Source: Mytilus californianus (taxonomy: Eukaryota > Mollusca > Bivalvia > Mytilida > Mytilidae). Taken from it: a stretch of 64,000 bases of DNA. The stretch covers positions 2,604,001 through 2,668,000 of the forward strand of contig NW_026262648.1 of NCBI RefSeq assembly GCF_021869535.1. Reading direction: 5' to 3'. A program made the translations under genes and the position numbers. Below, piece by piece: positions 46,841-59,475 of this stretch (position 1 is its first letter; each line of letters opens with the position of its first letter). The notes beneath the pieces were generated by a model. The model made no database searches, was not told the origin of the DNA, and was given only the letters and a program-made list of their open reading frames with translations.

Positions 46841-48873
46841 CTAAAGATGTAAGAAATGCATCTTCATGGAATATAAATTTTCGTAAAATTTGCCACTAGG
46901 AATTAAATCAGAAAATGTTCTGCATACATATTTAATAGATGGACATTTCATTTTTGACATAATGTACCTGAGGTCTCAAAGATACTCTTGGTCGTCTTAA
47001 TCCGAAAATAGACCGATCTTTGTAAAATTATGAATGTCCTTGTAACATTTGTTTCTATTTTATTGTTAACTGAGGAAAAGGTGTCAACTAAAATATGTTT
47101 GTCATATTCAAAAAAGCTGAAAAAACAGTCAATAAAACACTATACAGAATAAAGGTTGTGCAAAACGAACCTCATTTCAAACCGTTGATAAACTAAGGTA
47201 CTTCCAAAGGTTATCAGTAACTGTTACTGTTCAATCAATAACACTGTTCGTATTTATACGTTTAAAATTCAGAGGCAGACAAGTAAATAGGGCGATCAAA
47301 ATTAAAAAGTAGAAAAAAAACAATATCATAACGTGTGTCCATAGAAAGTTAGTCAACCATTTGAATTTGATTTTCTCTTAAGAAGGAAGAAATCAAATGA
47401 CATTATTATTACCCCTTAAATCAGGAAAACATTCTATCACTGCCAAGGTGACATTTCTTTCTCTTCAAAAATAAATAGAAGCCTTCAATAAAAATTGATT
47501 TGGCAGTGCATTGAGCAGAAAAGCGCATCAGTGCTTTTGATAAGAATTCCTCTTCTTGATACAGTTCGGAATGAAGATCAAATCATAGTTTATTGTCTTA
47601 ACAAACTTTCATGTGCTTCTCCGATTGTCAATCTTGTCAGATAAATATCGGACGTAATTGCATTATTTTACAGTCTAGCGCAATTAAGCTGATAAAGGTG
47701 TATTGTTTATTTTCTTTGGTTACATCTTCTGACATCAGACTCGGACTTCTCTTGAACTGAATTTTAATGTGCGTATTGTTATGCGTTTACTTTTCTACAT
47801 TGGCTAGAGGTATAGGGGGAGGGTTGAGATCTCATAAACATGTTTAACCCCGCCGCATTTTTGCCCCTGTCCCAAGTCAGGAGCCTTTCGCCTTTGTTAG
47901 TCTTGTATTATTTTTAATTTTAGTTTCGTGTGTACAATTTGGAGTTTAGTATGGCGTTCATTATCACTGAACTAGTATGTATATTTGTTTAGGGGCCAGC
48001 TGAAGGACGCCTCCGGGTGCGGGAATTTCTCGCTGCATTGAAGACCTGTTGGTGACCTTTGCTGTTGTCTGTTCTACGGTCGGGTTGTTGTCTCTTTGAC
48101 ACATTCCCCATTTCCATTCTCAATTTTATGAGTAATGACCTGTTCACGAGTTATCAAAATACAATAAGAAATAATTATCTTAAGATGTTAACTTGAAGAA
48201 CCACATATTTAATGAAGTAAAATTGAAATTGCATAATGATATTTTACCAGTCCAAATGACTTTATGTTACAAATGTTTAAAATCATGTTCGAAAAAGGAA
48301 TGTATGTTTTTAAATTTTTCATATCCATCACATCAATAAAAAGATTGTCAATCATGTGTTTTAAAATAATATAGAAAAAAAATAGAATTACGAAATATTA
48401 GAAGAATTTAAAAAATTTAGACACTGGCAGTTTCAAAAATCGCTTTAATGTCAGACAAAATTATTGCGAACTATTACATAAAGTACTTAATTGTTATTGT
48501 ATAACATATATAGAGCAAGATCCCACATCACCGTTTATAATTCTTACTACAACGGAAAACGCGAGTAAAAAATAATAAAATATTTCATGTGGATCAAAAC
48601 ACAATGATTGCTCCTAGAACATATTTCGAATTATCTTCGTTTATAATAGGTTTAAAAACCTTTGGTGATCCCATGGTTTTTTAATGTTTATTGTAAATAT
48701 AGCCTAATCATAGGGTGTAATGAACCTCGTCTGTTTCAGCAAATAAATATTTTGGTCCTTGATCTTTTGAAATCAATAATTGATATTGTAGTAATTTATT
48801 AAGTATATAATGTTGCGTTTACTCTGGTGCACAAACTAACAAAACTTATTCCAGCTAGCTTATGCCCACGTAC
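46841..48873 (-). other. Intron 3 of the predicted gene
   Basis: Contains a family-1 repeat (47,815-48,125); otherwise AT-rich with nothing recognisable. Confidence 0.5.
47815..48125 (+). repeat. Dispersed repeat, family 1, diverged copy c
   Basis: CCCCTGTCCCAAGTCAGGAG near 47,866 and GGGTTGTTGTCTCTTTGACA near 48,085. Internal sequence differs from copies a and b, so a related subfamily. Confidence 0.6.
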
Positions 48874-48976
48874 CTTCATAAATCCAAAATATCGGTGTTA
48901 TATCCAAACTGCAAAGATTTTCAGGCTTTTTCAATTTGTTGGCATCGATTTCAAAATTACAAACACATTTTCCTTT
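48874..48976 (-). CDS. Exon 3: second half of WSC-like Cys-rich region
   Basis: Acceptor TTCTATTCATAG|AAA, donor TATGAAG|GTACGT, 103 nt, phase 0 in and phase 1 out. It starts KGKCVCNF, continues ANKLKKPENLCSLDI and ends FWIYE (residues 60-93). The C-x-C after the aromatic segment of exon 2, followed by a later Cys and a W-x-Y stretch, matches the order of the WSC second half. The usual last two Cys of WSC are missing, giving six in all. Confidence 0.72.
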
Positions 48977-51900
48977 CTATGAATAGAATTATACATATTT
49001 TGTCATGTACACAACTGTATTCAAATTATATTCAAACAATTGGTAATTGAAACATTTGTTGGGAATTCTGATTTTCATCAAATACTCTTCGTACATCAGT
49101 TTTATCAGAATGGTATTGCACAAAAAAAAACTCTGTGTTTTGTAAACAAATGCACATCTATATTCATGAGTTCTGCAGAGCTGGATATTTCAATTGAATT
49201 TTGTGTCTACCTTAAGATTGGACTGGAAAGCATCGGCAGCATTCAATCACGCAAATTATGAGCAATATTTATATTACCATTCTTACAAAAGAAAAAAAGA
49301 AAAAAACCGAATTAGCTAATCGTACTTCAAATTTTAAACCTGTACTAAACTCTTATCTAGCAAAATCGTCTCCTGACCCATGCGAATCCACACTTAGTAA
49401 CAATGTCACAATCGGTAAAATAACAGATAAGACGACAAATTAAACATAATTTTGTTGAGATCATAACTCAAAATTTACCCAATTCTATCAAAATTGTAGT
49501 TTTGAAACATCTTTGGGCATGAAAAATTTCATTCAATGATCCAAAATACATCATAACGTTGTAAGAACCTCAATGTAAACACAGGAAACTGTAATACGGT
49601 GAATTCAAGTAAAGATAGGAAGACAATTTGAAAATGATCCTGGTGTGAAATACATTCATGTGAAACTTGTCTTACTTTTTCATATCAAAATATCTTTTTT
49701 TAAATTCGCTTCTTTTATGACATTCATACCCAGTAGTGATTGACACAGAATGCAAAGACAATCTGAGAAACCAACACATTTTTATTAAGATAGAAAAACA
49801 TGGAAATCAGACTTTTTGTAGGGATTAAAAAAGTCAGTGTTTTGGAAAAGGTGAATAGTGTTTTAAAAACGGAATATGGTTGTAAAATATACAAATAGTA
49901 TATGTGGAAATAAAAAAATATAGTGCTGATGTTGTTGCTAGCATTCTAATTCATAAACGGAAATAAATTAAAAGGAATGGAAAGTTGAAACAGTCATGAA
50001 ATGTCAAAGAGATGCATCAAATTTATTACGTGGTTTTTTTTTCATTCTGAACAATTAATTATGTAAAATCATGAAACTTTTGGGACGAACAGACTAAAAA
50101 CGAGAGGTGCAACAAGAGTTCTGGTACGAAAACCGTGAGCCAAGCTATATATAGGTACTCAAAGTTGCCATGGAAGTGGAAAATTACATCAATTATTCAA
50201 ATAAACACATTGAATCAAAACAAGTAAACGACATAAAACAAACTCAATGTTATTGTTACTAGAATTATAGTTCTGTACGTCGTTTCGTCTACGGAAGACG
50301 CACCAGTGACGCTCGATTCAAAATATTTAAAGGTCACATAAAATTCCAGCTAGGTACTTTCGTTTCCCCTTATGATATGCGATCTCGTGTTATTTTTTCA
50401 CAGAGCTTGTAATCACTGGAGCTTATTTATGCAAAGACATAAGCATCTGTAACGTTTACATACAGTGTATTAAGAAGCAAAGACGCAATGAATGAAATAC
50501 CGCAGTCACGTGAAAACTTGTTCAAAGTAAAGGACGTAGCAAAAAATGAGGTTAAATGGAAATTAAGCTTCCGTTTGTGTTGTTAAAATTGATAAGAAAT
50601 CGAATGATATATGATTTCTATATTTTTCAAAAAAAATAATTACGATATTGAAACAGAAACTCGCCACCCCTGAGTTTGACGATTTCTTTGGTTTTTATAT
50701 GGACTGCATTCCGACTTTCCATTGCCCTAAAAAAAAGTGCCGTCAAACGTTAGAGCAATCTTGGAATATAGATTCTGGTGCTTTTTTTTTTTTACGAGAA
50801 TTTTAATGTAATAACACAGTAAAAACAGAGGAATGCAATTGTTCATGGTTGGGTTTATTGGAAGTAAACACCAACCTTGTCATTATGGAGATATTGGCCG
50901 AATGCAATTAAATGCAGTGAACAGCTGTGTTTAGACTGCGTTTTAGACTTGGTAAAACGGATATTAATAAGTCTGCTAGTTTTCTATGCGTTGTTGCATC
51001 TTTGATTATTTTAAAGAAAAGGTTTGAATATGATATAAACCAATTTTGGAAATATAGCAACTTATTGTCCGACAATTAATGAATATAACTTAATTTTCGT
51101 CTTGTTTATACCGGTAAATGTCTCGTCTATCCTTTGTTATGAAAATCTTGTTACAACTTAAAAATTTCCCATTCCGTCAAGTTTCAGGGTTAGAAAATTT
51201 TACATGACCAATGGTCTACAATTTGGGGATGTCTGTTGATTAGATAAGAGTCAATTACCAATCCGCTATTGCATGATGTCTTATCACTTGATATAACTTA
51301 TATCAACGTATTTCATAGGAGTAATACGATGAGTGTCACATGTGGAGCAGGATCTGCTTATCCTTCCGGAGCACCTGGGATCATCCCCGGTTTTGGTGTG
51401 GTTCGTTTTGCTCAGTCTTTGTTTTTTTTGTGTTGTGTTTTGTGTACGGTTGTGTCTATTGGTCTTTTCTTTATCTGCCATTGCGTTGTTAGTTTATTTT
51501 CGACTTATGAGTTTGAATGTCCCTTTGGTATCTTTTGCTTCTCTTTTAATTGAAATATCATTTCTCAATACATTTTCCTTTCTTTTCACCATTATCTATC
51601 TATATCTAATAACATATATTGTACATGTAAGTAGTTGTAGTTTACATCGTAAGTATGATTAAAATTAGTCTACATGTAGTTAAACAAAATATGACATTGT
51701 CGCTCATTATTGTATAGTGTAAACTACACCATCTCACATAATTTTGACAAAAGTCATAAAACTTTGTGGTAGTAATAATAGCAATGTTTACACACACACA
51801 GGAACAAATAAAGTCTTGTTCCGTTAATTTTAGCTATAAATATCTTTATAGTCGAAAATGATTCATTTTTGTGCAGCAATATCAATTTCTTGAGAAACTT

Positions 51901-52119
51901 GTGGTCAAATTGAAGGAAATGAGTATTTAATTTTGGAGGCTTCTTTTTCTTTTTTTTCTATCCCTTTTTTTTAATAGTATACTTACGATCAATGGCAGTA
52001 TGTATGTACCCAAAAAAAGACTCCGACAAAATTCTGAAGCGTAAGACAATAGAAATACGGGTGTTTCAAAAATAATTGTCATTGCACAAGACAATTTAAT
52101 GTAGCTGCAGAATATTTAC
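48977..52119 (-). other. Intron 2 of the predicted gene
   Basis: Contains a family-2 repeat (51,325-51,560). The rest is AT-rich and featureless to me. Confidence 0.5.
51325..51560 (+). repeat. Dispersed repeat, family 2, copy b
   Basis: Same order of blocks as copy a: CACATGTGGAGCAGGATCTG, GTTTTGCTCAGTCTTTG, GCGTTGTTAGTTTATTTTCG, GAATGTCCCTTTGGTATC. Three overlapping open frames here (both strands) come from the repeat. Confidence 0.75.
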
Positions 52120-52232
52120 CTTGTAAGCAAAGGATTGCATAGACGACTTCCTAGCAGCACACTTTTGGAAACACTCGGATATAGTGAAGTGACCACCATC
52201 TTCAAGTGATGGATTCCAAATTTCAAAACAGC
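52120..52232 (-). CDS. Exon 2: first half of WSC-like Cys-rich region
   Basis: Acceptor TTTTCTATAACAG|GC, donor TACAAG|GTAAAT, 113 nt, phase 1 in and phase 0 out. It encodes residues 22-59 with CFEIWNPS at the start, then TISECFQKCAARK, and ends SFAYK. A leading Cys-aromatic pair, then C-x3-C, then an aromatic F-A-Y segment resembles the first half of a WSC carbohydrate-binding domain (an apple/PAN-like fold is the alternative). The domain call is by pattern only. Confidence 0.75.
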
Positions 52233-54604
52233 CTGTTATAGAAAATATTAGTGAATGAAATCATGAAACAACAAAAGAAAATATTATGCCAGGATTTATT
52301 ATATATGGAATTTAGATGTTGTGAGCGTTTATTTCAATCAGTGGTTGCTATTAATATGAGACATTAACGCCATCATGAATGTCGATAATAAGTTATTTTT
52401 GTCATCATTAATTACTACTATCATTACAGCTAAACTATTATTGCTGTTGCTGCAACTGATGGTGTTCTTCTTGTAATAATGTATGTTACCTTTGACAAAA
52501 ATCCAATTCGAAAATTTTCTGTAATTTCCAATCCATACATTAACACCTCCAGTATTACTAAATTCTTTACTTGGAATAACAAAACAGGAAGGTACATGTT
52601 TTCCAATGGCCTATGCAGATTTATTTTATGAGCAATATTTATATGCTTCCTCTAAGGTCAGCTTCGCTGGCACCAAATACGAGAATAACACATCAGTTTA
52701 CGATTAAGCTACAAGTAAGTTCTGAATTACACAGCTACTGTTACTTTTTGGTTAGCCTTTCAAATGGAACATTTAATTTCTATAGTTGTACAACAAAATA
52801 AAAAAAGCCAATTTTATTATTATATTATAAAGGCAAGTCTGTCTTAAATACTTTTCTTAGAAAAATGACACAAAATACTAAACTAAACTAAAAACAAAAC
52901 AAAAAATAACTTAACATTTCTGTCGGACATTTACTTATTTTTTTAAATACATGCTTTCGGATGAATATGACAGCAACACTATGTCTAAATATATGTTAAC
53001 TGAAGGCAAACGTTCTCCATTGGATAACCTATGGTTACAAAGGGCTAACACCATAATTGACATGTACTTCGTCTTAGTCCAACATTGTTAGATCTGCAAA
53101 TTTGAGTTAGCTTTTATGTTCTTCCCTCCTTAAGTGACATCTTTGTAACACCACCAGCATCGTGTCCAGCGTCCTAGACATTCGAACAACGAGGCTATAT
53201 AAAAATATAGCTTTTGTTTGTACAGTAATGTCTCTCCTCATGGGCTATTTAAAGTCCTGGTATATCATTACGTAATTGTTTTGTTGCAAAATAACGTATC
53301 TGTCATCAAACCAATATTTTGATAGTGTATGGAAAGCCAAGGATTTAAATAGATCTTGTCTGATTTTATACTAAGGATGAACTAGAGGGAAGCATATTTT
53401 TATATACAGACAAAGTTATATACTATGCTGTTTAAGATTAAGTCAGATATCAGGCAATAATTGAATTTTGTATATAAAAACTAGCTGTCAAGTCATTTTT
53501 GGGAACAAATACCAAATGAACTAAACAATATACTTGTAAATATTCAAAAGCTTTACATGTGGATTAAAAACATAACCACCTATTAATATTGTCCTTCCAT
53601 TTCGTATTGTTTTAATTCATTGGAGAAGTTTGAACTCTAATCTTTTCAAGAACATCGAATTCAGTATCACATATGTTTTATTTAGACCTCTAAATGTATT
53701 GCATAATTGATATACAATACTTTGCACATAAATTATATATATTACAATTCTGATTTAAGACCTATTTAAGTTTTGAATTGCACCCTTTTACGTATATCAT
53801 CATTTATCGTCGCAATTTTTAGCCTGGTAGATTTAATGATTTTAAATATGTTGGGCTTTTGTAAATAATATACATTGCATGAAAATTGATTTGTGTTCAA
53901 ATTGTAATGCTCATATTGACACTATAAATGTCGAAGAGACTGAACAATCATCGAACTCTCACCAAAAGTTTAAACTGTTAATAACATTCAACCAAAAAAC
54001 TGTATTCAGTATTTGTAACTGATTGTAAATATAGTGCAGTTATGTTTTTTCATCAAAAAATGACCGGGAGTATTAAGACCCTTGATATATTGTTGATGCC
54101 CCGTTAAACAAACAACAATTAGGAAGACTTCCCTTTCAATTGGGAGAAAAGATCTTGCTATTGAACTAACGAGTTGCAGTTTTTGATCATCGGTAAAATT
54201 TGACTTTACCCACAGAACTTTCTTTTCCGTTGAGGAGTGCGTGCTTCATAATTTCGTTAGCACCACTTTAGGCCTTTGCTGACATAATTTTATTTGGTGT
54301 GGAAAAAGGCTAGAAAAATATCGTATTTATATTTTATTGCATATGATATGCAGATGATTGATTGTGTGAATGAAAAGATTTAATGGATGAATCATCAAAA
54401 AATATAAACACGCCTCAATGATTGATACAAGAACTCCCAAATAGTTTAAGATAGGAAATGATGAAAATAAATAACCTATGATATATTCTCAATTCACGAA
54501 TAACGACATGAAATGAAATTTAAATTATTGAGCTTTTATACATTATATGCAAGTCCATTCACATAATAACCATACACGAAAGGACACGTCATCTTATTCG
54601 GAAT

Positions 54605-55075
54605 GAAAGAAAAATGTGTCCATAGGACGGTACTAATTCAAACCTATTGACGTTTACTTCTGCAGTTATTTCGTTTTTAAGGGGACATAACTCGAGAAAG
54701 GTGACAGTGACCCCACCCAAATTCGAACTTGATCTGTGTTAGGTGATATTAAGAAATTTGTTTATAAGTTTCATAACTTTTGGTTGTGGCAATGTAAAGT
54801 AAAAGTGCGGTAACGGCAAATTCAGCGTTTTTTTAATCTATAAAGAGACAACATTCGAGAACGATGAAAGTGACGCAATCAGAATTCGAACTTAGTTATG
54901 TGATTGGTGGTAATAAGCATTGTGTATAAGTTTCAAAACATTTGTTGAGTCAAACTACAGTTAGAAAACGGAAACCAATTTCGGGACGTGCGGACAGACG
55001 TACGAACGCTAACGTACGGACGGACACGGGTTACCCTTAATGATACCTCAGCCTAATGGCTTGGGCATAAAAAAA
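54605..55075 (+). repeat. Dispersed repeat, family 3, copy b
   Basis: Starts AAATGTGTCCATAGGAC and ends CTTGGGCATAAAAAA after a GGACAGACGTACGAACG tract, as in 35,577-36,030, but the internal part differs. It includes two related blocks (CATAACTCGAGAAAGGTGA and AACATTCGAGAACGATGA) about 170 bp apart, so it also has an internal duplication. Confidence 0.7.
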
Positions 55076-55139
55076 AGTTTCCGCCATCTTTTTTATTTCT
55101 TTTGTTTTAATACTAATTACTCATACAAACATATGCGTT

Positions 55140-55262
55140 ATGGGTTTTGCTCACTTTTGAAAGCCATACCGTGACCTATATTTGTTAATTTTTATGTCAT
55201 TTAGTTTCTGGTTTAGAGTTGTTTCATTGGTAATCATACCACATCTTCTTTTTTTATGTTTA
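55140..55262 (+). repeat. Dispersed repeat, family 1, end fragment
   Basis: AGAGTTGTTTCATTGGTAAT then CATACCACATCTTCTTTTT, the right end of family 1. It directly precedes the LINE. Confidence 0.6.
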
Positions 55263-55473
55263 AACATATTGTATTGGGTAACAGAGATTCTTACACGAAT
55301 TATCACTAATTGGATATCTTGAAGCAGAGTTTCTAACCTCTGTAATACCGATTGAATTAAGTTTCTGATTTCTTTACCAATTTGTCTTTGTTTTTATAAT
55401 GTCGATAATAAGTCAAGATTAGCCCCAAAACATATGTTATGAACACAAATCGATAAAAGCTAAAATTCAAACT

Positions 55474-56032
55474 TTGACAAAAAATTTTGAAGTATCAAAA
55501 ACTGCCAGTAATTCAATAAAGGAGAGATTAGCAGGTGTTGAGGCGCAAAACTTAAGTAACAATCTTTGGTTTTTTGCAATTGAAGAAAAAATAGTTAATG
55601 TAGAAATGGAGACGGACGGGGCTCAGGGTGATGCAGATGAAGGTATTATCGGAGAAGGAAAGAAAAGCAAACATACAAGAAAACTGTTTAGACATAATTT
55701 TAGACTTCTGTGAACAAACATTGAAAATTGAAAATGCCAAAGTGAACCTTAAATTAGAAAAAGCGTACAGACTTGGTAAAAAAAAAGTCGGAGAAAGTCG
55801 ACCTAGGCCAATAGTGGTAAAATTTTCAAAGTACAGTGACCGCGAGATGGTACGAAAGTCATCGAAAAGACTACAGGGGTCAGATTTCGGAATTAGTCCA
55901 CAATATTCACAAGAAGTGTTAGCCAAACGAAAAAAGTTAATACCGGTAATGTTGGAAAAACGAAAAGAAAAGAAGACTGCGTACTTGGTTGGGGACAAGT
56001 TATTCGTTGAGGGAGTTTTATACGATGAATAG
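55474..56032 (+). pseudogene. LINE ORF1 (RNA-binding chaperone-like), frameshifted
   Basis: A first piece (to about 55,655) has a coiled-coil-like start (KTASNSIKERLAGVEAQNL) and NNLWFFAIEE. A shift to the next frame continues ENCLDIILDFCEQTLKIENA, KAYRLGKKK, RPIVVKFSKYSDREMV and ends DKLFVEGVLYDE. The order resembles L1-type ORF1 proteins: coiled coil, RRM-like and C-terminal domains. The 185-residue frame on the opposite strand is a shadow. Confidence 0.8.
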
Positions 56033-56094
56033 GAATTAGCGGGGGATGATACAAATAAAAACAGAAAAGAAAACGTTAAATATTCATTAAAAGT

Positions 56095-56900
56095 ATGTTC
56101 ATGGAACATTTCTAAAGGTTTGATAAGAACATTAGCCGACGCCGAATTTCAACATGAAATTGCAGATTATGACATATTATGTTTTAACGAATGTTGGGTT
56201 AAATGTCCAAAAGAATTTGAGATAGCAGGTTACGATAAAAATTATGTGCAAAGGAAGAAATGTAATGGAGGCGGTGTTATTGTTTTCCATAAAAATGGTT
56301 AAATTCGTATCTTGAGGTCTTAAAATGTTGTGCGGATAGTATGATATGGTTGAAAATAAGAAATAGTATAATGTCTGATTGTAAACATTTATATTTATGT
56401 GCTATATATGTACCACCAGATAAAAATATATTTTACTGCAAATATGACTGTGACGTATTTGAAGTTTTACAGGAACATATAGAGCATTATAGTGCATTAG
56501 GTAACATTGCTATAATTGGTGACCTGAATGGACGAATTGGTAAAACAAACGACTTTGTAGGACATGATTTTTTGAATGCTCAATTATAAAGTGATATAAG
56601 TGGTTTAATTGATTACACACCTGATTTACCTTGTGAGCGAACAACGGAGGACATTAAACCTGCTAACACTTTTGGTCGTAAAATTTTGGACTTGTGTAAA
56701 TCGTCTGAGTATGTAATGGACGGTTCGGGAAAAGCAGTGGTAAATTTACATTCCAAAATAAAAATGGTTGTAGCGTTATTGATTATGTATTATTACTCAT
56801 AAATCTTTTTCTATAGTAAATAATTTTATGATTGGTAATTTTAATACATTTTCATGTCATGCTCCTGTAATTATTGATTTCAAACTGAAAGGATTATCAT
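56095..56900 (+). pseudogene. LINE ORF2 endonuclease domain, multiple stops
   Basis: Starts near CSWNISKGL, then DILCFNECWV (the E of the metal site) and GGGVIVFHKNG before TAA (56,300). Reading resumes with CAIYVPPDK and IAIIGDLNGRIG (the D-x-N pair) before a second stop, and later FSCHAPVII. Family members normally read S-D-H at that last motif, so the catalytic Asp appears to be Cys here. Confidence 0.75.
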
Positions 56901-58420
56901 TAACTGATTTTTGTTCATGTAAAATTATAAAATATAATACTTATAACTGGAATGAAGAGTTTAAAGATGATATAAAGAGAGACCTTTGTGCCAGTGCAGA
57001 TAAAATAAGCGATCTTGTGAACAGTATGAATGAAACGGACAATATTGACGATATTGTGGCTGAAACGAACGACATTTTATTAAACATTACAGAAAAATAC
57101 ACAAAAAGAGAAGTGATTAAAACTGTTAAGTGTGATCATTGTAACGGTAAAAAATGGAATTTGGGTGTAACTGGTTTTAGCCGTGATAAGCCGTGGATAA
57201 GTGACGAATGTAAAGAGTTATACCGGACGTACAAACGAGCATTATCACAGTTTAATATATGTAGAAGTGAGGAAAATAGACTTTACTTAAATATTTCAAA
57301 ACAAAGGTTTAAGCGTATGGAAAATACTTTAAAAAGGCGTTACAAAACCCAGAGAGGAGATATGTTTAGTTCGATGAGAAGAACCAACCCAAAATACTTT
57401 TACAGAAAATTTAGAAGAAAAAGAAAAACACTTAATAGTAATTTAGCATTAGATGACTTTGTCACACATTTCAAGAATTTAGTATCGAAAGACAATATTA
57501 TAGATGGTCAAGTAAATGATGAAAACTATGATGTGGTTTATTCAGAATTAGATCGCCCATTTACAGAACAAGAAATAGACATATGTGTGAAAAAACTAAA
57601 ACGTGAAAAAGCACCAGGATATGACAATATTTTAAACGAATTTATTAAAGAATGTAAAACTGTCCTTTTGCCGTTACTATGCAAGCTTTTTAATGTTATA
57701 TTATGTACAAGATGGTTCCCAGAAGTATGGGTTACTAGCGTATTAGTACCACTATTCAAGAAAGGCTCGATGAATGATACGGGTAATTATAGAGGAATAT
57801 CACTGGTTTCTCATGTTGGAAAGTTATTCACATCGGTGATACATACTAGATTGATGAAATGGTGTAAAGAAAACAGTATTTTGACCGATGCGCAATTCGG
57901 TTTCATTCCGGGATATGGTACAAGGAACGCAATCTTTGCTCTTCATTCTGTTATAGCTAAATCTTTACGTAAAGGAAAACGGTTATATTGTTGCTTTGTT
58001 GATTATGTTAAAGCTTTTGATAGTGTTTCATATCTTATTTTATGGCAAAAAATGCTAAAGTGTGGAATAACTGGTAATCTATTGTGTTTAATTAGATCTA
58101 TGTATTCTAAATTGAAAACATGTGTTCAGGTAGATGGACAGTTTTCAGAGTTTTTTAGTTGTAACGCAGGATTGATGCAAGGGGAGTCATTGTCCCCTTT
58201 TTGATATTCTCTCTACGTAAATGATATAGAAATAGAATTAATCAAACAGGGTATTGAGCCATATGAAGTCAGAATGTTAAATTTATATTTGTTCATGTAC
58301 GCAGACGATACAGTTCTTTTTAGTGAAAGTGTTATTGAGTTACAAAAAATGATAGATACTGTGAATGAGTGTTCAACACAGTATGGGCTACATATAAATC
58401 TAAGTAAGACACAATTGTAA
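56828..58420 (+). pseudogene. LINE ORF2 reverse transcriptase domain, one stop and a frameshift
   Basis: A 458-codon open stretch to TGA at 58,202-58,204, then open again in the same frame to about 58,420. Motifs in order: KAPGYDNILNEFIKEC, LVPLFKKGSMNDTGNYRGIS, DAQFGFIPGYGTRNAIFAL, CFVDYVKAFDSVSYLI (first catalytic Asp), LMQGESLSPF and, after the stop, MYADDTVLFSES (YADD). A shift near 58,415 breaks the frame after LSKTQ. Confidence 0.85.
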
Positions 58421-59475
58421 TTTTTCGTAATAGAGGTAAAATAAAAGATAACGAAAAATGGTATTTAAATGGTAAAGTAGTAGAAGTATGTAATGAATTT
58501 GTTTACCTGGGTTTATTGTTTAATTATAACGGTATATTTACTGTAACACAAAAGACACTAACTGAACAGGGTAGAAAAGCTACTTTCAGCTTACTTAGTA
58601 AAACTTATGATGAATTTTTTAATATAGAAACTTTAGTATCTTTATTTGATACTTATGTTACAAGTATTATGAATTATGCCAGTGAAGTCTGGGGCTTTCA
58701 TAAAGCCGAAGATATAGAAAAATTGCATTTATATTATATGAAAAGAATTTTAAAAGTTAGAAAAGGAACTGTTAATCACATGGTATATTTTGAGTTGGGC
58801 AGAGTGCCCTTGTATGTAAATAGATATGTGAAAATGGTAACCTACTGGTTGAGACTGTTAGACACAGAGAACTGTATTTTAAAACATGTATATAAAGATA
58901 TGTACGAATCTAGTTGTGTGAAGCCAAATGACAAGCTAAATTGGTCTTGTAAAGTACGAGATATATTATGTAAATATGGTTTTAGTGATATTTGGTTTTC
59001 ACAGAGAGTTAGAAACAGTCAATTATTTTTGAGTGAATTTAAACAAAGAGTTATAGATAATTATATATCTGAAGGTTTATCATATTTTGAAAATTCGCCG
59101 AAATGTACTTTGTATCAGTATGTACACGATGGCCACACTATGAAATTTTACCTTAGCCGTCCATTAAACAGTTTGTATAGATCTTATATAACTAGATATA
59201 GAATAAATGCTCATGCACTATGTATAGAAACAGGCAGATACTATAGTATAGCCAGAAATGAACGTTTGTGTAGTATGTGTAATAAAAATGCGATTGAAGA
59301 TGAGTATCATTTTATTTTAGAATTTGATAAATATAACGACATCAGATGTAAATATATCAAGAGTTAATACTATGAGAGACCATCTACTTTTAAATTAGTG
59401 CAACTGTTATCTGTAAGAAATGTCAAAGAGCTAAACAACCTGGGAAAATATTTATTTTCTGCAGAAAAAACACGT
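58421..59475 (+). pseudogene. LINE ORF2 C-terminal region with Cys/His segment
   Basis: Frame resumes as IFRNRGKIKDNEKWYLNG and runs 283 codons from 58,516. It ends with LCSMCNKNAIEDEYHF (C-x2-C...H), where related proteins have a final Cys that is not obvious here. After the stop at 59,365 the frame continues as YERPSTFKLVQLLSVRN to 59,480. The same C-terminal pattern occurs in the truncated copy at 62.3 kb. Confidence 0.75.

Noticed and set aside
51269..51662. Three overlapping open frames of 65-109 residues
   Set aside because: They lie on a family-2 dispersed repeat that recurs at other sites with broken frames.
55552..56109. 185-residue minus-strand open frame
   Set aside because: Antisense shadow of LINE ORF1, whose plus-strand reading has clear family motifs.
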